From positions 1-47,344 of the forward strand of contig BEHS01000003.1 of assembly GCA_002898895.1 (NCBI GenBank): a stretch of DNA of 47,344 nt. Reading direction: 5' to 3'. Source of the stretch: a bacterium HR16. Its GTDB lineage: Bacteria; Armatimonadota; HRBIN16. The notes under the pieces are model-generated. The model made no database searches. It was given only the letters and a program-made list of their open reading frames with translations, and was not told the origin of the DNA. Made by a program: the position numbers and the translations under genes. Each line of letters opens with the position of its first letter. Position 1 is the stretch's first letter. Below, piece after piece: positions 25,745 through 35,628 of this stretch.

Positions 25745-25776
25745 AAAAGCGCAACAAGGTTTCGCAAGGAGAAGAT

Positions 25777-27012
25777 ATGCTAACCAACGAGGAGAAGCGG
25801 GTAGCGGTCTACCAGATGGATGCCGAGCCAACTCGCCCGGAGACGGTAACGCCGGAGACCCCTCTGGAAAAGCTCAACCTGAACTGGCGGGAGCGCGACC
25901 TGCCAGAACGAATCCGCACCAAACATGTGCACCGTTTGCACCCCTATTTGGGTAAGTTCATCCCTCAGCTGGTAGAGGTGTTTCTACGAAAGTTCTTCCG
26001 GGCAGGGCAAACGGTGATGGACCCCTTCTGTGGCTCGGGCACCACTCTGGTACAGGCAAACGAGATGGGCGTTCACGCCGTCGGCTACGATGTTTCTGCG
26101 TTTAACGTGCTGCTATGCCGGGCGAAGACGGCGCGATACGACCTCGATAAGATGCAAAAAGAGGTGATGGACGTACTGGAAAAGGTGCATCGTCGTATGG
26201 CATCACGGGATGCGGGACAACTCTCCCTGCTGATGGAGACGCAGGATGTCGTCTACGATGCAGAAGGGATGTCCAGTAGCGAATATCTGCGCAAGTGGTA
26301 TGCACCACAAGCTTTGCACGAGTTGCTAACCTATCGTGATATTGTAGAGCGAGGAGACTATGAGTACAAGGACCTGTTGCGCATCATTCTTTCCCGCTCC
26401 GCGCGCTCGGCAAGACTAACCACCCATTACGATTTAGACTTCCCCAAGCAACCGATTACGGAGCCTTACTGGTGTCACAAGCACGGTCGTATCTGCGAGC
26501 CGACCACCGAGGCGTTCAAGTTTTTGAAGCGCTACAGCATCGACACCATTCATCGGGTAAAGCAGTATGCACTGGTACGAACCGATGCCGAGGTGACCGT
26601 GTATCACGCGGACAGTCGTAAGGCGGACTTTCCGCCAGTAGATGGTGTGATTACCAGCCCTCCCTACGTCGGATTGATCGACTACCATGAGCAACACGCC
26701 TACGCCTATCACCTGTTAGGCTTGCATGACCTGCGCGATTGCGAGATCGGCGCGGCATCGAACGGCGCGTCGGAGAAGGCAAAGCAACAGTACATGGTGG
26801 ACATTGCCACCGTCTTCCGGCGAATCGCAGCGGTCATGCCCTCTGGCGCGCCGGTGGTGGTGGTGGCGAATGACAAGCACAACCTGTATGGGCGAATTGC
26901 CGAAATGGTCGGGGTGCGGGTAGAGGCAGTGCTGCACCGGCACGTCAACCGCCGTACAGGACGAAGATCGAGTGAGTTTTTCGAATCCATTTTCATTTGG
27001 CGCACGCCGTAA
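25777..27012 (+). CDS. Type II DNA methyltransferase, SPPY class (probable N4-cytosine)
   Basis: A 411-residue DNA methyltransferase with motif I near residue 75, TVMDPFCGSGTTLVQANEMG, and motif IV near residue 293, GVITSPPYVGLIDYH. The Ser-Pro-Pro-Tyr form is typical of N4-cytosine and some N6-adenine enzymes; motif order I before IV suggests the beta-less permuted arrangement used by short N6_N4_Mtase members. The central 200 residues form the likely target-recognition region. It methylates host DNA to protect it from the endonuclease encoded by the next gene, which starts inside or immediately after this one. GC is a little lower than in the housekeeping genes. ATG 25777 has a good RBS. 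Confidence 0.88.
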   Translation: MLTNEEKRVAVYQMDAEPTRPETVTPETPLEKLNLNWRERDLPERIRTKHVHRLHPYLGKFIPQLVEVFLRKFFRAGQTVMDPFCGSGTTLVQANEMGVHAVGYDVSAFNVLLCRAKTARYDLDKMQKEVMDVLEKVHRRMASRDAGQLSLLMETQDVVYDAEGMSSSEYLRKWYAPQALHELLTYRDIVERGDYEYKDLLRIILSRSARSARLTTHYDLDFPKQPITEPYWCHKHGRICEPTTEAFKFLKRYSIDTIHRVKQYALVRTDAEVTVYHADSRKADFPPVDGVITSPPYVGLIDYHEQHAYAYHLLGLHDLRDCEIGAASNGASEKAKQQYMVDIATVFRRIAAVMPSGAPVVVVANDKHNLYGRIAEMVGVRVEAVLHRHVNRRTGRRSSEFFESIFIWRTP

Positions 27013-27847
27013 CACAATGGCTATTCTCAGTGACGTAACTCGCTCACGGATACAGGGATACCTGGAAGCGTTTGTGGCGAACACAGTCGCAGAGGTAAAG
27101 GAGAGGCTTCTGCCTGCTTCGATGTCCGTGCGTCAGTACCTGGAGCAGAGATCGTCTGACGGCAGGCTCAAGCCGTTTCACCAGGCGATTATCCCTGCGG
27201 AGCTGATGCGCCTGAGCGCGTTTGAAAGGAGTTTCAGCACCCGTTTGGGTTCCACCTTTGAGGAATGCGCCCGTCTCATCGCCTTGCAGTTTCATCGAGA
27301 TGCTCAGCGCAGCTATCGGCTGAGCGGCAAGGTCAGCCGATCGGCGCTGCAGGAGATAGAGCGACAGGTAAGCCTCTTCGAGCACGCCTCCTCTTCACGC
27401 CTGTCGATGCAAGAGATGGTAGAAGCTGTACTCGGTGCGCGGCGTATCGATGACCTCATCCCTCTGCGTCTTATCGCCGACCTGTGGGTACAGCGTCACG
27501 ACGGAACGCAGCTGTTCTTCGAAATCAAATCGCCCGTACCCAATAAGGGGCAGTGTCTGGAGGTTACCCAGAGACTGTTAAGGGTACACCTTGTCACAGG
27601 GGAAAAGCGTCCGCAGGTAGCAGGTTACTTCGCAATGGCGTACAACCCCTATGGAGCAAGCCGAGCCGACTATCGCTGGACGTACGCGAGAAACTACATG
27701 CCTTTCGAGGACGCTGTGTTAATAGGCAAAGAGTTCTGGTCGCTGGTTGGTGTAGAAGGCGTTTATGAAGAGCTGCTGGAAATCTATCAACAAGTTGGGC
27801 AGGCGCGAGCGAAGTATATTCTGGATACGCTGGCTTTTGGATTCTGA
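26972..27847 (+). CDS. TdeIII-like type II restriction endonuclease
   Basis: A protein of 276 (ATG 27017) to 291 residues (GTG 26972). The segment LKPFHQAIIPAELMRLSAFERSFSTRLGS followed by FEECARLIA, here cited in two parts, is the strong family marker of RE_TdeIII endonucleases. The PD-(D/E)xK core is visible as IADLWVQRHDGTQLFFEIKSPVPNKGQ (Asp, Glu-x-Lys). TdeIII itself is reported to recognise GGNCC; that specificity for this protein is inference. It overlaps the methyltransferase by 41 bp if GTG 26972 is used and follows by 4 bp if ATG 27017 is used; neither has a strong RBS, implying translational coupling and low expression. Confidence 0.85.
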   Translation: MSFSNPFSFGARRNTMAILSDVTRSRIQGYLEAFVANTVAEVKERLLPASMSVRQYLEQRSSDGRLKPFHQAIIPAELMRLSAFERSFSTRLGSTFEECARLIALQFHRDAQRSYRLSGKVSRSALQEIERQVSLFEHASSSRLSMQEMVEAVLGARRIDDLIPLRLIADLWVQRHDGTQLFFEIKSPVPNKGQCLEVTQRLLRVHLVTGEKRPQVAGYFAMAYNPYGASRADYRWTYARNYMPFEDAVLIGKEFWSLVGVEGVYEELLEIYQQVGQARAKYILDTLAFGF

Positions 27848-27864
27848 ACCTTTCTCACCGCAGG

Positions 27865-27894
27865 TTGCTTCCCTGCCCCTCGATATGCTACAAT
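27865..27894 (+). promoter_or_regulatory. Promoter of uvrA
   Basis: TTGCTT (27865-27870), 18-base spacer, TACAAT (27889-27894). The start near 27901 gives a leader of about 30 bases. The UvrA ATG is at 27931 with GGACGAAGG upstream. No LexA-type palindrome was recognised. Confidence 0.55.
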
Positions 27895-27930
27895 CCTTGA
27901 CGGCAAATCCCCGATGGACGAAGGTTCGCT

Positions 27931-30819
27931 ATGCCTCAGGACAAGATTATCGTTCGCGGCGCGCGTCAGCATAACCTGAAAAACATTACCGTCGAAATCC
28001 CGCGCGATAAGCTGGTGGTCATCACCGGCATCTCGGGGTCGGGCAAGTCCAGTCTGGCGTTCGACACCATCTACGCCGAGGGTCAGCGACGGTATGTCGA
28101 GTCGCTTTCCGCCTACGCCAGGCAGTTCCTCGGTCAGATGGACAAGCCAGACGTGGACGACATCATCGGCCTCTCGCCGGCGGTTTCGATTGACCAGAAG
28201 TCCACCAGCAGAAACCCGCGCTCGACGGTAGCCACCGTCACCGAGATTTACGACCACCTGCGCCTGCTCTATGCCCGAATCGGCATCCCGCACTGCCCTC
28301 AGTGCGGGCGCGAAATCACCCAGCAGACGGTGGAACAGGTGGTGGACACCATCCTCGCCCTGCCGGAGGGCACGCGCCTGCAGATTCTCGCCCCCATCGT
28401 GCGCGGACGCAAAGGCGAATACCGCAAGGAGATGGAGGATGCCCGCAAGGCAGGCTACAACCGCCTGCGCGTGGACGGCGAACCGGTAGACCTCAGTGAA
28501 CAGCCCATCCCGACGCTTGACCGATATAAGATTCACCATATCGAGGTGGTGGTAGACCGTATCGTAGTGCGTGCGGGTATCGAGAAGCGGCTCGCCGACT
28601 CGGTAGAGACCGCCATGCGCATGGGACAGGGCGTGGTCATCGCGCAGATTGTGGACGGCGAGGAGCTGGTCTTTTCGGAGAACTTCGCCTGCGCGGAGTG
28701 CGGCATCAGCCTGCCGGAGATCGAGCCGCGCAGTTTCTCGTTCAACAGTCCATATGGGGCTTGTCCTGAATGTCACGGTTTGGGCTTCAAAACCGAGTTT
28801 GACCCCGCGCTCATCGTGCCTGACCCCAGCAAGAGCATCGCCGAGGGCGCGATAGAACCCTTCGCCGGTAAGGACGGCTTGATGCCCTACTACGAGGGGC
28901 TACTGCGCGGGGTAGCACAGAAACTGGGCTTCACCATCCACACACCCCTCAACCGACTGAACGAAAAGCAATGGCACGACCTCTTCTACGGCGTGGAAGG
29001 CAACGTCACCGTCACCTTCCGCAACCGCTGGGGACGCACCCGCTACTTCGACAGCGAGTTCGAAGGCATTATCGCCATGCTGCAGCGCCGTTACAACGAA
29101 ACAGAGTCCGAAAACGTACGCGAGTGGCTACAGCGGTACATGTCCGACAAACCCTGCCCCAAGTGCAAGGGGTTGCGTCTGAAGGACGAGAGTCTGGCTG
29201 TAACGGTAGGCGGATTAAACATCGCGCAGCTGACCGCGCTATCGGTGGAGGAGGCACAGAGGTTCTTCGACGAACTGCCTTTGCATCTCAGTGAGCGCCA
29301 ACGGCACATCGCTCACCAGTTGCTGCGCGAAATCCAGACGCGACTGGGCTTCTTGCTGGACGTAGGGCTGGGCTACCTTACTCTGGACCGTCCTGCAGCG
29401 ACGCTGGCAGGCGGCGAAGCGCAGCGCATCCGCCTCGCCACGCAAATCGGCAGTGGGCTGATGGGCGTGCTGTACATTCTGGACGAGCCCAGCATCGGCT
29501 TGCATCAGCGCGATAACCAGAAGCTGATTCATACCCTGTTGCACCTGCGCGACCTGGGCAATACGATTATCGTGGTGGAGCACGACGAGGAGACCATCCG
29601 TACCGCCGACCACATCATCGACATCGGTCCGGGTGCAGGAGAGCACGGCGGATATATTGTGGCGCAGGGCACGGTGGAGGATATTATCGCCTGCGAGCAG
29701 TCCATTACGGGGCAGTACCTCAGCGGTAAGCGACGGATTCCGGTGCCGCTCATCCGCAGGCAACCGGGCGACCGCTGGTTGACCATTCGCGGCGCGCGCC
29801 AGCATAACTTGAAGAACATCACCGTGCGCATCCCGCTGGGGCTGTTCGTGTGCGTGACGGGCGTTTCCGGCTCCGGCAAGTCCACGCTGATTCAGGAAAC
29901 CCTCTATCCGCGCCTGATGTATCACGTGTACGGCTCACACCCGCTGTGGGGCGAACACGACGGCGTGGACGGCATCGAATACATCGATAAAGTGGTAGAC
30001 ATCGACCAGTCGCCTATCGGGCGCACACCGCGATCGAACCCCGCTACTTACACGGGCGTGTTCGACATGATTCGGGAACTGTTCGCCAGCACGCAGGACG
30101 CACGGGTGCGCGGTTACAAGCCGGGGCGGTTCAGCTTCAACGTGAAAGGCGGACGTTGTGAGGCGTGCAGAGGCGACGGTATCATCAAGATAGAGATGCA
30201 CTTCCTGCCCGACGTGTACGTGCCCTGCGAGGTGTGTAAAGGCAAGCGTTACAACCGCGAAACGCTCGAAGTGAAGTATAAAGGCAAGTCCATCGCCGAT
30301 GTGCTGGATATGACGGTGGAAGAGGCGCTGGACTTCTTCAAAGCCATTCCACCCATTGCCCGCAAACTGCAGACCCTGCACGACGTGGGGCTGGACTACA
30401 TGAAGCTGGGGCAACCCGCTACTACCCTGTCGGGCGGTGAGGCGCAACGGGTGAAACTGGCTACCGAGCTGTCCAAGCGAGGCACGGGCAGGACGCTGTA
30501 CATTCTGGACGAGCCTACCACCGGTTTGCACTTCGCAGACATCGAGAAACTGCTCAACGTACTACACCGCCTGGTGGACAACGGCAACACGGTTATCGTG
30601 ATTGAGCATAATCTGGACGTGATTAAGACCGCCGACTGGATTATCGACCTCGGTCCTGAAGGGGGCGCAGAGGGCGGCTACGTGGTGGCAGAAGGCACAC
30701 CCGAGGATGTTGCGCAGGTAGAAGCGAGCTATACAGGACAGTTCCTGCGCAAAATGCTGGACGTGGATGGAAGGGCAAAAGGTTTAAACCACCATAATCC
30801 CACTTCCTGCTACCGGTGA
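27931..30819 (+). CDS. uvrA: Excinuclease ABC subunit A
   Basis: A 962-residue nucleotide-excision-repair damage sensor of normal length. Walker A1 is [20 protein letters not shown] near residue 35; the first zinc finger has [13 protein letters not shown] signature 1 is [18 protein letters not shown] with Walker [15 protein letters not shown]. The second ABC domain has [15 protein letters not shown], the zinc finger [20 protein letters not shown] with CEVCKG, signature [18 protein letters not shown] and Walker [16 protein letters not shown]. It forms a dimer that loads UvrB on DNA lesions. The 3' end overlaps the convergent kinase fusion gene by 36 bp. Confidence 0.98.
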   Translation: MPQDKIIVRGARQHNLKNITVEIPRDKLVVITGISGSGKSSLAFDTIYAEGQRRYVESLSAYARQFLGQMDKPDVDDIIGLSPAVSIDQKSTSRNPRSTVATVTEIYDHLRLLYARIGIPHCPQCGREITQQTVEQVVDTILALPEGTRLQILAPIVRGRKGEYRKEMEDARKAGYNRLRVDGEPVDLSEQPIPTLDRYKIHHIEVVVDRIVVRAGIEKRLADSVETAMRMGQGVVIAQIVDGEELVFSENFACAECGISLPEIEPRSFSFNSPYGACPECHGLGFKTEFDPALIVPDPSKSIAEGAIEPFAGKDGLMPYYEGLLRGVAQKLGFTIHTPLNRLNEKQWHDLFYGVEGNVTVTFRNRWGRTRYFDSEFEGIIAMLQRRYNETESENVREWLQRYMSDKPCPKCKGLRLKDESLAVTVGGLNIAQLTALSVEEAQRFFDELPLHLSERQRHIAHQLLREIQTRLGFLLDVGLGYLTLDRPAATLAGGEAQRIRLATQIGSGLMGVLYILDEPSIGLHQRDNQKLIHTLLHLRDLGNTIIVVEHDEETIRTADHIIDIGPGAGEHGGYIVAQGTVEDIIACEQSITGQYLSGKRRIPVPLIRRQPGDRWLTIRGARQHNLKNITVRIPLGLFVCVTGVSGSGKSTLIQETLYPRLMYHVYGSHPLWGEHDGVDGIEYIDKVVDIDQSPIGRTPRSNPATYTGVFDMIRELFASTQDARVRGYKPGRFSFNVKGGRCEACRGDGIIKIEMHFLPDVYVPCEVCKGKRYNRETLEVKYKGKSIADVLDMTVEEALDFFKAIPPIARKLQTLHDVGLDYMKLGQPATTLSGGEAQRVKLATELSKRGTGRTLYILDEPTTGLHFADIEKLLNVLHRLVDNGNTVIVIEHNLDVIKTADWIIDLGPEGGAEGGYVVAEGTPEDVAQVEASYTGQFLRKMLDVDGRAKGLNHHNPTSCYR

Positions 30820-33399
30820 GCATACGAACATCTCCGGCTCCAGGTTGCGCGGGGCGTAGTAGTGATCGGTCAGGGCGCGCTGCACCGCGTCGCAGGCGTC
30901 CTCGCGCACCAGCACCAGGATACAGCCACCCAACCCTGCCCCCAGTATCTGCGCCCCCAGCACACCCGGCACGCGCAACGCCACATCCACCATCCAGTCG
31001 ATTTCCGGTGTGCTACAGGCGTATGCGCCCGGCTGCCATACAAGGTCGGCGTCCGGGAGATTGTGCTCCGCTTGTTGGGCAAGATGTTGTAAGACGGTGT
31101 CAGAATAGTCCACCGCAAAGGGCTGGAAATCATCGCCGTCGGTGTTCCAGCGGGCAACACGGTCGCCGTCATGCGAACGGTTCATCCACTGCCCGAAAGT
31201 ATCGATGTGACCCTCGTGCAACAGCGCTGCGGTTCGGCGGCTGCGCTCACACTCTGCCAGCCCGAAAACCACCACCGGACGTATGGGATAGCGGTTCAGC
31301 TTCTCGTCGTGCGTGCTGAGGTAGGACATTATCCGTTCGGCAGGCAGCCGTTCCAGCAGGTGCTGGCGTTCCACAACCTCGGGCAGATGCGCAAGCAGGC
31401 GGTACAGCTCGGCGAGCGAGATGCCCAGTCGCCCGGTATTCACATCACGCAGGTGCTCGATGTACGGGGAGAGGTGCGGAAAGGTGTGTTTGAGCCATTC
31501 CCTGCCCAGATGATAACACGCTACCCGGTGGTTGAACTGGTCGCGCGCGCCGGCGGTCTTCTTCGCCTGCTGGTGCGAGTGGCACACCAGAAACCGATAC
31601 CCCTGCGGGAAAGGCACAGTGCCCACCACGCGGAAGGGGAAGAAGCTCATGGCGACTACCGCGTCTCGCCGCGCGAACTTCATCGCCGCGTGGTCGCCTG
31701 CCCCGCCGCGCGTGCCCACATACCACTCTGCCTCACCGCACAGGTCCACGAACTGCTCAGGAGGCAATTCAAAGCGGTTCAGATGCAGTAATGCCTCCAT
31801 CGTCGCGACTACCACCGCTGAAGAGGAGCTCAGTCCCGCACCGATGGGCACGTTGCCGTCGGCGGTCAGATTAAAACCCGGCAGCACGTAGTCGGCGAAA
31901 TGCGCTTGCAGGCGAGCGCAGGCGGCTTTCACGTATTGCGACCACTCACCGCGCGCGGCAGCAGCCGCCTCCAGTATCGGCGCGCTGTTCACGAACTCCA
32001 CCCACGCGCCCGGCTGATAGCCCGACAGCAAATCGTCCAGTGTAAACTCACAAGGCGGGAACGCCTGTGACCGAAGGTTCTGCAGCTGCACACGTCGGTC
32101 ATCGCGCAACCCGACCACCGCGTGCACGTCACGGTCGACGGCAATCATGTTGACGTGTCCGCCCTGGTGGTCGATGTGCCTGCCCATGATATTCACCCTG
32201 CCGGGTGCGCGTGCGATAACCACCTGCTGGTCGCCGAATCGCTGCAGATGCAGGGTGAGCAGTGACAGCAGACGTTCCCGCTTGCGTTCCACAATCGCTT
32301 CATCGCCGCCGTAGGTGTTGCGCAGATGGTTCAGGAAGGCATCATCGCGTGCCTCGATAGCACGCAGCCATTGACTGACCGTGCGCATACCCTGCGGCAG
32401 TTGCTGTACCTGCACCCGCCGACGGGAGAGGAGGTATTCCTCAATTGCCTGCAGTTCCTCCGGGGTGTTGAACGCCATCGCCTCTTCGGGGTAAGCGACA
32501 GGCACGGTGTGAATAACCGCCCCGCGCTGCGATAGCAGTGCGACGATGTCGGTGAGGTATTCCTCCCCCTGCGCGTTGTCTGCGCTCAGTTTTGCCAGCG
32601 CGTCGTACAGGACGGGCGCACGGAACAGGTAGACCGAGAGATTCGCCTCCTGCGCCTGCTCCACTTGCGAGAGGGGCAATACGCTGTTGCCCACACGGAC
32701 GCCGTCAAGAGGAGGAGTGCTTTCGGCAGACACCGGCTCACCGCGTTCTATCGCTTGCCACAGGTCGCCCAGCGCACGCGCCGCCTTTTTCTCCTGCGGA
32801 AAGGTTCTGACGACAAGGCGTCTGGCTTCTTCGGCGGGCAAGGGGGCAGAATGCGCCATCTGTCGCAGGGCGTGCAGAACCTGTGCCCGCGCCAGGTCAA
32901 ACACCTCCACAATAGCGCACACCTTACCCGTCGCATCGCGCACCACGCGCCCGGAGGTGGGAAAGTGCTCCACACTGCCTACTGCAAAAGCAAGGTCGCT
33001 TCGGGTGGAGTAGAAGGTATCTATCAAGCGAGCGAGGAACGCCTCTTCAATCACCTTGTCGCCTGCAACCACCAGCACGTCGCCTTCATAGCTCAGCGAC
33101 TGCAACAGGTCTGCCGCCACGCGGGTAGCATGACCCGTGCCACGCGGTTCCGGCTGGTGAGCGTAGAGGCGTTGCCCCGGCAGGTCCTTCAGCACTCCCA
33201 TAATGGCTTCCGCACCCTGTCCGACGACGACACAGTGCGTGTGAATCCCACAGCGCACGTACGACCCTACGGCGCGGGCAATAGCGGGCGTGCCAGCGAT
33301 GGGGAAACACACCTTCGGCAGGTGGGTTGCTTTCATGCGCGTGCCCCGCCCCGCCGCCAGTATCACCGCCACTATGGGATGCGAACGAGAGATGTTCAT
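30784..33399 (-). CDS. Bifunctional NDP-sugar nucleotidyltransferase and GHMP sugar-1-kinase
   Basis: An 871-residue fusion. Residues of about 8-310 form a GlmU/GalU-like nucleotidyltransferase ([45 protein letters not shown]). Residues of about 395-871 form a galactokinase-like GHMP kinase, with substrate-binding [23 protein letters not shown]-binding [20 protein letters not shown] and the C-terminal motif [14 protein letters not shown]. The GRxxxMGRHIDH box differs from the GExTDYNGG of galactokinase, so another sugar is likely. Fused kinase plus pyrophosphorylase enzymes such as FKP salvage a free sugar to NDP-sugar in two steps; here the order is nucleotidyltransferase first. The product may feed surface glycan synthesis. 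Sugar identity unknown. Confidence 0.88.
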   Translation of the reverse strand: MNISRSHPIVAVILAAGRGTRMKATHLPKVCFPIAGTPAIARAVGSYVRCGIHTHCVVVGQGAEAIMGVLKDLPGQRLYAHQPEPRGTGHATRVAADLLQSLSYEGDVLVVAGDKVIEEAFLARLIDTFYSTRSDLAFAVGSVEHFPTSGRVVRDATGKVCAIVEVFDLARAQVLHALRQMAHSAPLPAEEARRLVVRTFPQEKKAARALGDLWQAIERGEPVSAESTPPLDGVRVGNSVLPLSQVEQAQEANLSVYLFRAPVLYDALAKLSADNAQGEEYLTDIVALLSQRGAVIHTVPVAYPEEAMAFNTPEELQAIEEYLLSRRRVQVQQLPQGMRTVSQWLRAIEARDDAFLNHLRNTYGGDEAIVERKRERLLSLLTLHLQRFGDQQVVIARAPGRVNIMGRHIDHQGGHVNMIAVDRDVHAVVGLRDDRRVQLQNLRSQAFPPCEFTLDDLLSGYQPGAWVEFVNSAPILEAAAAARGEWSQYVKAACARLQAHFADYVLPGFNLTADGNVPIGAGLSSSSAVVVATMEALLHLNRFELPPEQFVDLCGEAEWYVGTRGGAGDHAAMKFARRDAVVAMSFFPFRVVGTVPFPQGYRFLVCHSHQQAKKTAGARDQFNHRVACYHLGREWLKHTFPHLSPYIEHLRDVNTGRLGISLAELYRLLAHLPEVVERQHLLERLPAERIMSYLSTHDEKLNRYPIRPVVVFGLAECERSRRTAALLHEGHIDTFGQWMNRSHDGDRVARWNTDGDDFQPFAVDYSDTVLQHLAQQAEHNLPDADLVWQPGAYACSTPEIDWMVDVALRVPGVLGAQILGAGLGGCILVLVREDACDAVQRALTDHYYAPRNLEPEMFVCSPVAGSGIMVV

Positions 33400-33539
33400 G
33401 TCAGACTATCTGTTCGAAGGGTTGTTATTCGCAGATTCGATGGGGGCGGTTCGATTCCCTTTTGGGGAGCGGTTAGCACAGAGAAGGAGCATTCGTGCAG
33501 TCGATAAGTAGGGTCCGGGTATGCATAAGAGACACAACG

Positions 33540-33645
33540 TATCTGGCGCAAGCTGCGCACCGTGCGTCAAGTCGGCTATAGCGGTCGGTGACACTGCCCG
33601 AACTGTCAAGGGGCAAGCGGGTGTAACTGAGAGTTCCAGAACACT
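33540..33645 (-). pseudogene. RHS core remnant
   Basis: Minus-strand translation gives TRLPLDSSGSVTDRYSRLDA, a recognisable RHS core element (usual form: STR-L-TDSSGxVxDRYxYDA). The frame has no start and soon runs into unrelated sequence and a stop. ACTGCCCGAACTGTCAAGG (33593-33611) is an exact 19-bp match to 37253-37271 in the other RHS remnant. It is a broken end of an RHS gene. Confidence 0.6.
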
Positions 33646-33709
33646 GTCACAAAGCCTGCCTGCCGGAAATGGTGGTCCGCTGTAAATCCCTTACGGATGT
33701 CCTCACGCT

Positions 33710-33799
33710 CTACGCTACCGTCAGGCGGCTCCCAGGCACGGCTACAGGCTCTTCGGGAATGAACACTCCGCCCCGAAACCGCACGCGAATGGTTGCCAT
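33710..33799 (-). CDS. 29-codon DUF104/AF2212-like antitoxin fragment
   Basis: A very short ORF from ATG 33799 with an excellent AAAGGAGG 9 bases upstream. The product begins MATIRVRFRGGVFIPEEPV and ends at a TAG after 29 residues. The opening 'I-x-x-FRGGVF-P-EPV' pattern is that of the N-terminal strand pair of DUF104/AF2212-type antitoxins, normally 60-75 residues long. It therefore appears truncated by a premature stop. The RBS suggests it may still be translated. No PIN-domain toxin gene is next to it. Confidence 0.4.
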   Translation of the reverse strand: MATIRVRFRGGVFIPEEPVAVPGSRLTVA

Positions 33800-33870
33800 C
33801 CGAGTTGACCTCCTTTGCTTCTTATCACAGCGTATCCAGATGCACTGCGCAGAGAGGAGGAACACCCGCG

Positions 33871-34758
33871 CTATGAAAAGAGGTTGCCCGCCAAATCAAA
33901 ATCAGGGTGCACCCACGTTCCGTCCATCGGCTTCAATGAGACCCATACCTCCGTCGAGAAAAAGGGTGAGTTGAGTATCTCATAGGCTCGTTGCGAAATG
34001 TAAACGCCGCTGTACGAAGACACGTGGAAAAAGTCCGACCCGTCCCACTGCGACTCGTCCAATCGTATCTTCAGGGGGTGATCCCCGCGCAGATACCATC
34101 GCTTACACTCCGGGCACTGGAAATACTCGCCGCCCGGGCTCACAAGAGAGGGTAATCCGGCGTAGCCTGTCACCACCGCTTCGTATACCTCGCTTGGCTT
34201 GCCATCACGAGTGTAGACAGGAAAAAGTTCCAAGCCTGTCACGCCCGCTTCTAACAATTCATCCCCCGCCCTTCTGGAGAAGTACAGGCTATCCCCCAGC
34301 ACCCCGTGACACAGAACATCCCACTTTGGCTTGAAACCTTTACGCACCACGAGGGGGCCAACACCCGCGTTCGGCGACACCAAACGCTTCGGCGAAAAAT
34401 TATATATCCGTCGTATAGTCTGCTCGATGGCAAAAAATTGCTCAGGCGTAACACTGAGGAACAGCTCTATCTCCTTGTCCACTTGCTTAGCCTCATCTTT
34501 GCCTGTGGAGGCATCCGATTCCATCGCATACCACAATCTCTCCATCATCTCGCGAGGAATCTCATGCGGATAAGGCTCAAGCAGCTTGCGAACTTCTGGT
34601 AACACAGGTTCTGGCACTTCGGCAGCCGCAATCAAAAATCCGCTTTGATCACAGGTAGGACAGTATACGCCTGGTAGGTAGAGGTCTTCCTTCCGCCTAA
34701 CCTCAAACTTCCAGTCCATTGTGTCAGAGGTGACTACATACCACTGCATCCACTTCAT
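33871..34758 (-). CDS. Double-CXXC immunity-like protein (SitI6/TIGR02264 type)
   Basis: A 295-residue cytosolic protein. It has two CxxC pairs, one near residue 35 (PGVYCPTCDQSG) and one near residue 221 (YFQCPECKRWY). Between them are the family-like segments VSPNAGVGPLVV and RAGDELLEAGVTGLELFPVY, and after the second pair a stretch DGSDFFHVSSYSGVYIS and ERFVETV-like end (AYEILNSPFFSTEVW). This matches the layout of the 'double-CXXCG motif' family, members of which are immunity proteins to Sit/RHS-type toxins, although the Gly after each pair is Asp/Lys here. ATG 34758 has GGGAGG 8 bases upstream. GC is lower than in flanking genes. It lies 42 bp after the next upstream gene's stop. Confidence 0.7.
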   Translation of the reverse strand: MKWMQWYVVTSDTMDWKFEVRRKEDLYLPGVYCPTCDQSGFLIAAAEVPEPVLPEVRKLLEPYPHEIPREMMERLWYAMESDASTGKDEAKQVDKEIELFLSVTPEQFFAIEQTIRRIYNFSPKRLVSPNAGVGPLVVRKGFKPKWDVLCHGVLGDSLYFSRRAGDELLEAGVTGLELFPVYTRDGKPSEVYEAVVTGYAGLPSLVSPGGEYFQCPECKRWYLRGDHPLKIRLDESQWDGSDFFHVSSYSGVYISQRAYEILNSPFFSTEVWVSLKPMDGTWVHPDFDLAGNLFS

Positions 34759-34800
34759 TCTGATTCCTCCCTGTTCCAGCATATCCCTGATTTTGGGTTC

Positions 34801-35628
34801 TTACTCAACAAAACGAGTACCCGCAGATATAACAACAGAAATATCGTCCCTATTACCAAAAATGCCATCACTTCCCGCGCTGCGAAAAATAACCCTTTTC
34901 CCTTCTTGATTGATTTGCACCGCACGCTGCCACTCATCTACCAAAGCAAAACCCAAAATCCTGCGTAACCACTCGACATACTCGCGCAGTTCCCCTTTAT
35001 CCCTTGGTAAGTCGAAAGCCAACGATGGAGGCAGGTTCTTTATAAGCAAGCTATCTGCACAGCGTCTTGCGCATAGCATCGAAAGGGTCTTTATCCGATC
35101 ATTCTCTCTTCTATATGAGGATATTACTAACTGCCGCCACCACACGCTACCACGTGAATACGCTTTTAGCAGGAATTTGGTACGCTCCCCTTGCGGTAGT
35201 GCTGTTGATTGCACCCGCACCTCATGCTTGCCATCCACAGGTATTTTGCTACCGTATTGCCACATCCCCCTCCACTCAAGCATCCTTGTTCGGTACACAA
35301 CCAGTAGTCTCCGTTGTACCATACCGCATCCTCTCAAGGGTTGCCTGAAGGGATAAAAAGCTGTGCCATGCAATGTCGCAAGGTCAGAAATGATGATACC
35401 GGTTCGCTCGTAAACATAGCGGGAGAGGTCGCAACACATCACCATGTGATAGTACTCTATCTGTTGGCAAGTGCGCGCAGTCAGCCATTTTCGATGGTAA
35501 CAAGCAGGATAGAAGACGATAGAGGCTGCAGCGAGAACCACAAGCCCCCACCCTAGCAGTTCCGTCATTGTGCGGCGGTTTCGAACTGAAAACCTATGCA
35601 GGCTATCTAATAGCTTTCTTACTACCAT
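34801..35628 (-). CDS. Hypothetical membrane-anchored protein in the RHS island
   Basis: A 275-residue protein I do not recognise. One N-terminal membrane helix (LLGWGLVVLAAASIVFYPACY, residues of about 24-44) precedes a basic, mostly soluble domain with a Cys pair (VMCCDLS, residues 68-74). The C terminus reads RSAGSDGIFGNRDDISVVI, a loop much like the calcium-binding end of GspG-type pseudopilins (SAGPDGxxGTxDDI). GC is about 45-50 percent, below the window average. The start at 35628 lies inside the 3' end of an RHS tip frame, the position expected of an immunity gene. RBS is weak; M21 is an alternative start. Confidence 0.6.
   Translation of the reverse strand: MVVRKLLDSLHRFSVRNRRTMTELLGWGLVVLAAASIVFYPACYHRKWLTARTCQQIEYYHMVMCCDLSRYVYERTGIIISDLATLHGTAFYPFRQPLRGCGMVQRRLLVVYRTRMLEWRGMWQYGSKIPVDGKHEVRVQSTALPQGERTKFLLKAYSRGSVWWRQLVISSYRRENDRIKTLSMLCARRCADSLLIKNLPPSLAFDLPRDKGELREYVEWLRRILGFALVDEWQRAVQINQEGKRVIFRSAGSDGIFGNRDDISVVISAGTRFVE

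Larger units (their letters stand above)
33400..33870. other. Gap with RHS remnant and antitoxin-like fragment
   Basis: About 470 bp upstream of the kinase fusion with no intact gene. It holds an RHS core remnant (33540-33645) and a 29-codon DUF104-like ORF (33710-33799), both minus strand. No clear promoter for the kinase fusion was found in the 100 bp before its ATG. Confidence 0.5.

Noticed and set aside
27787-28776. 329-residue minus-strand ORF opposite uvrA
   Set aside because: Antisense to the first UvrA ABC domain; shadow frame.
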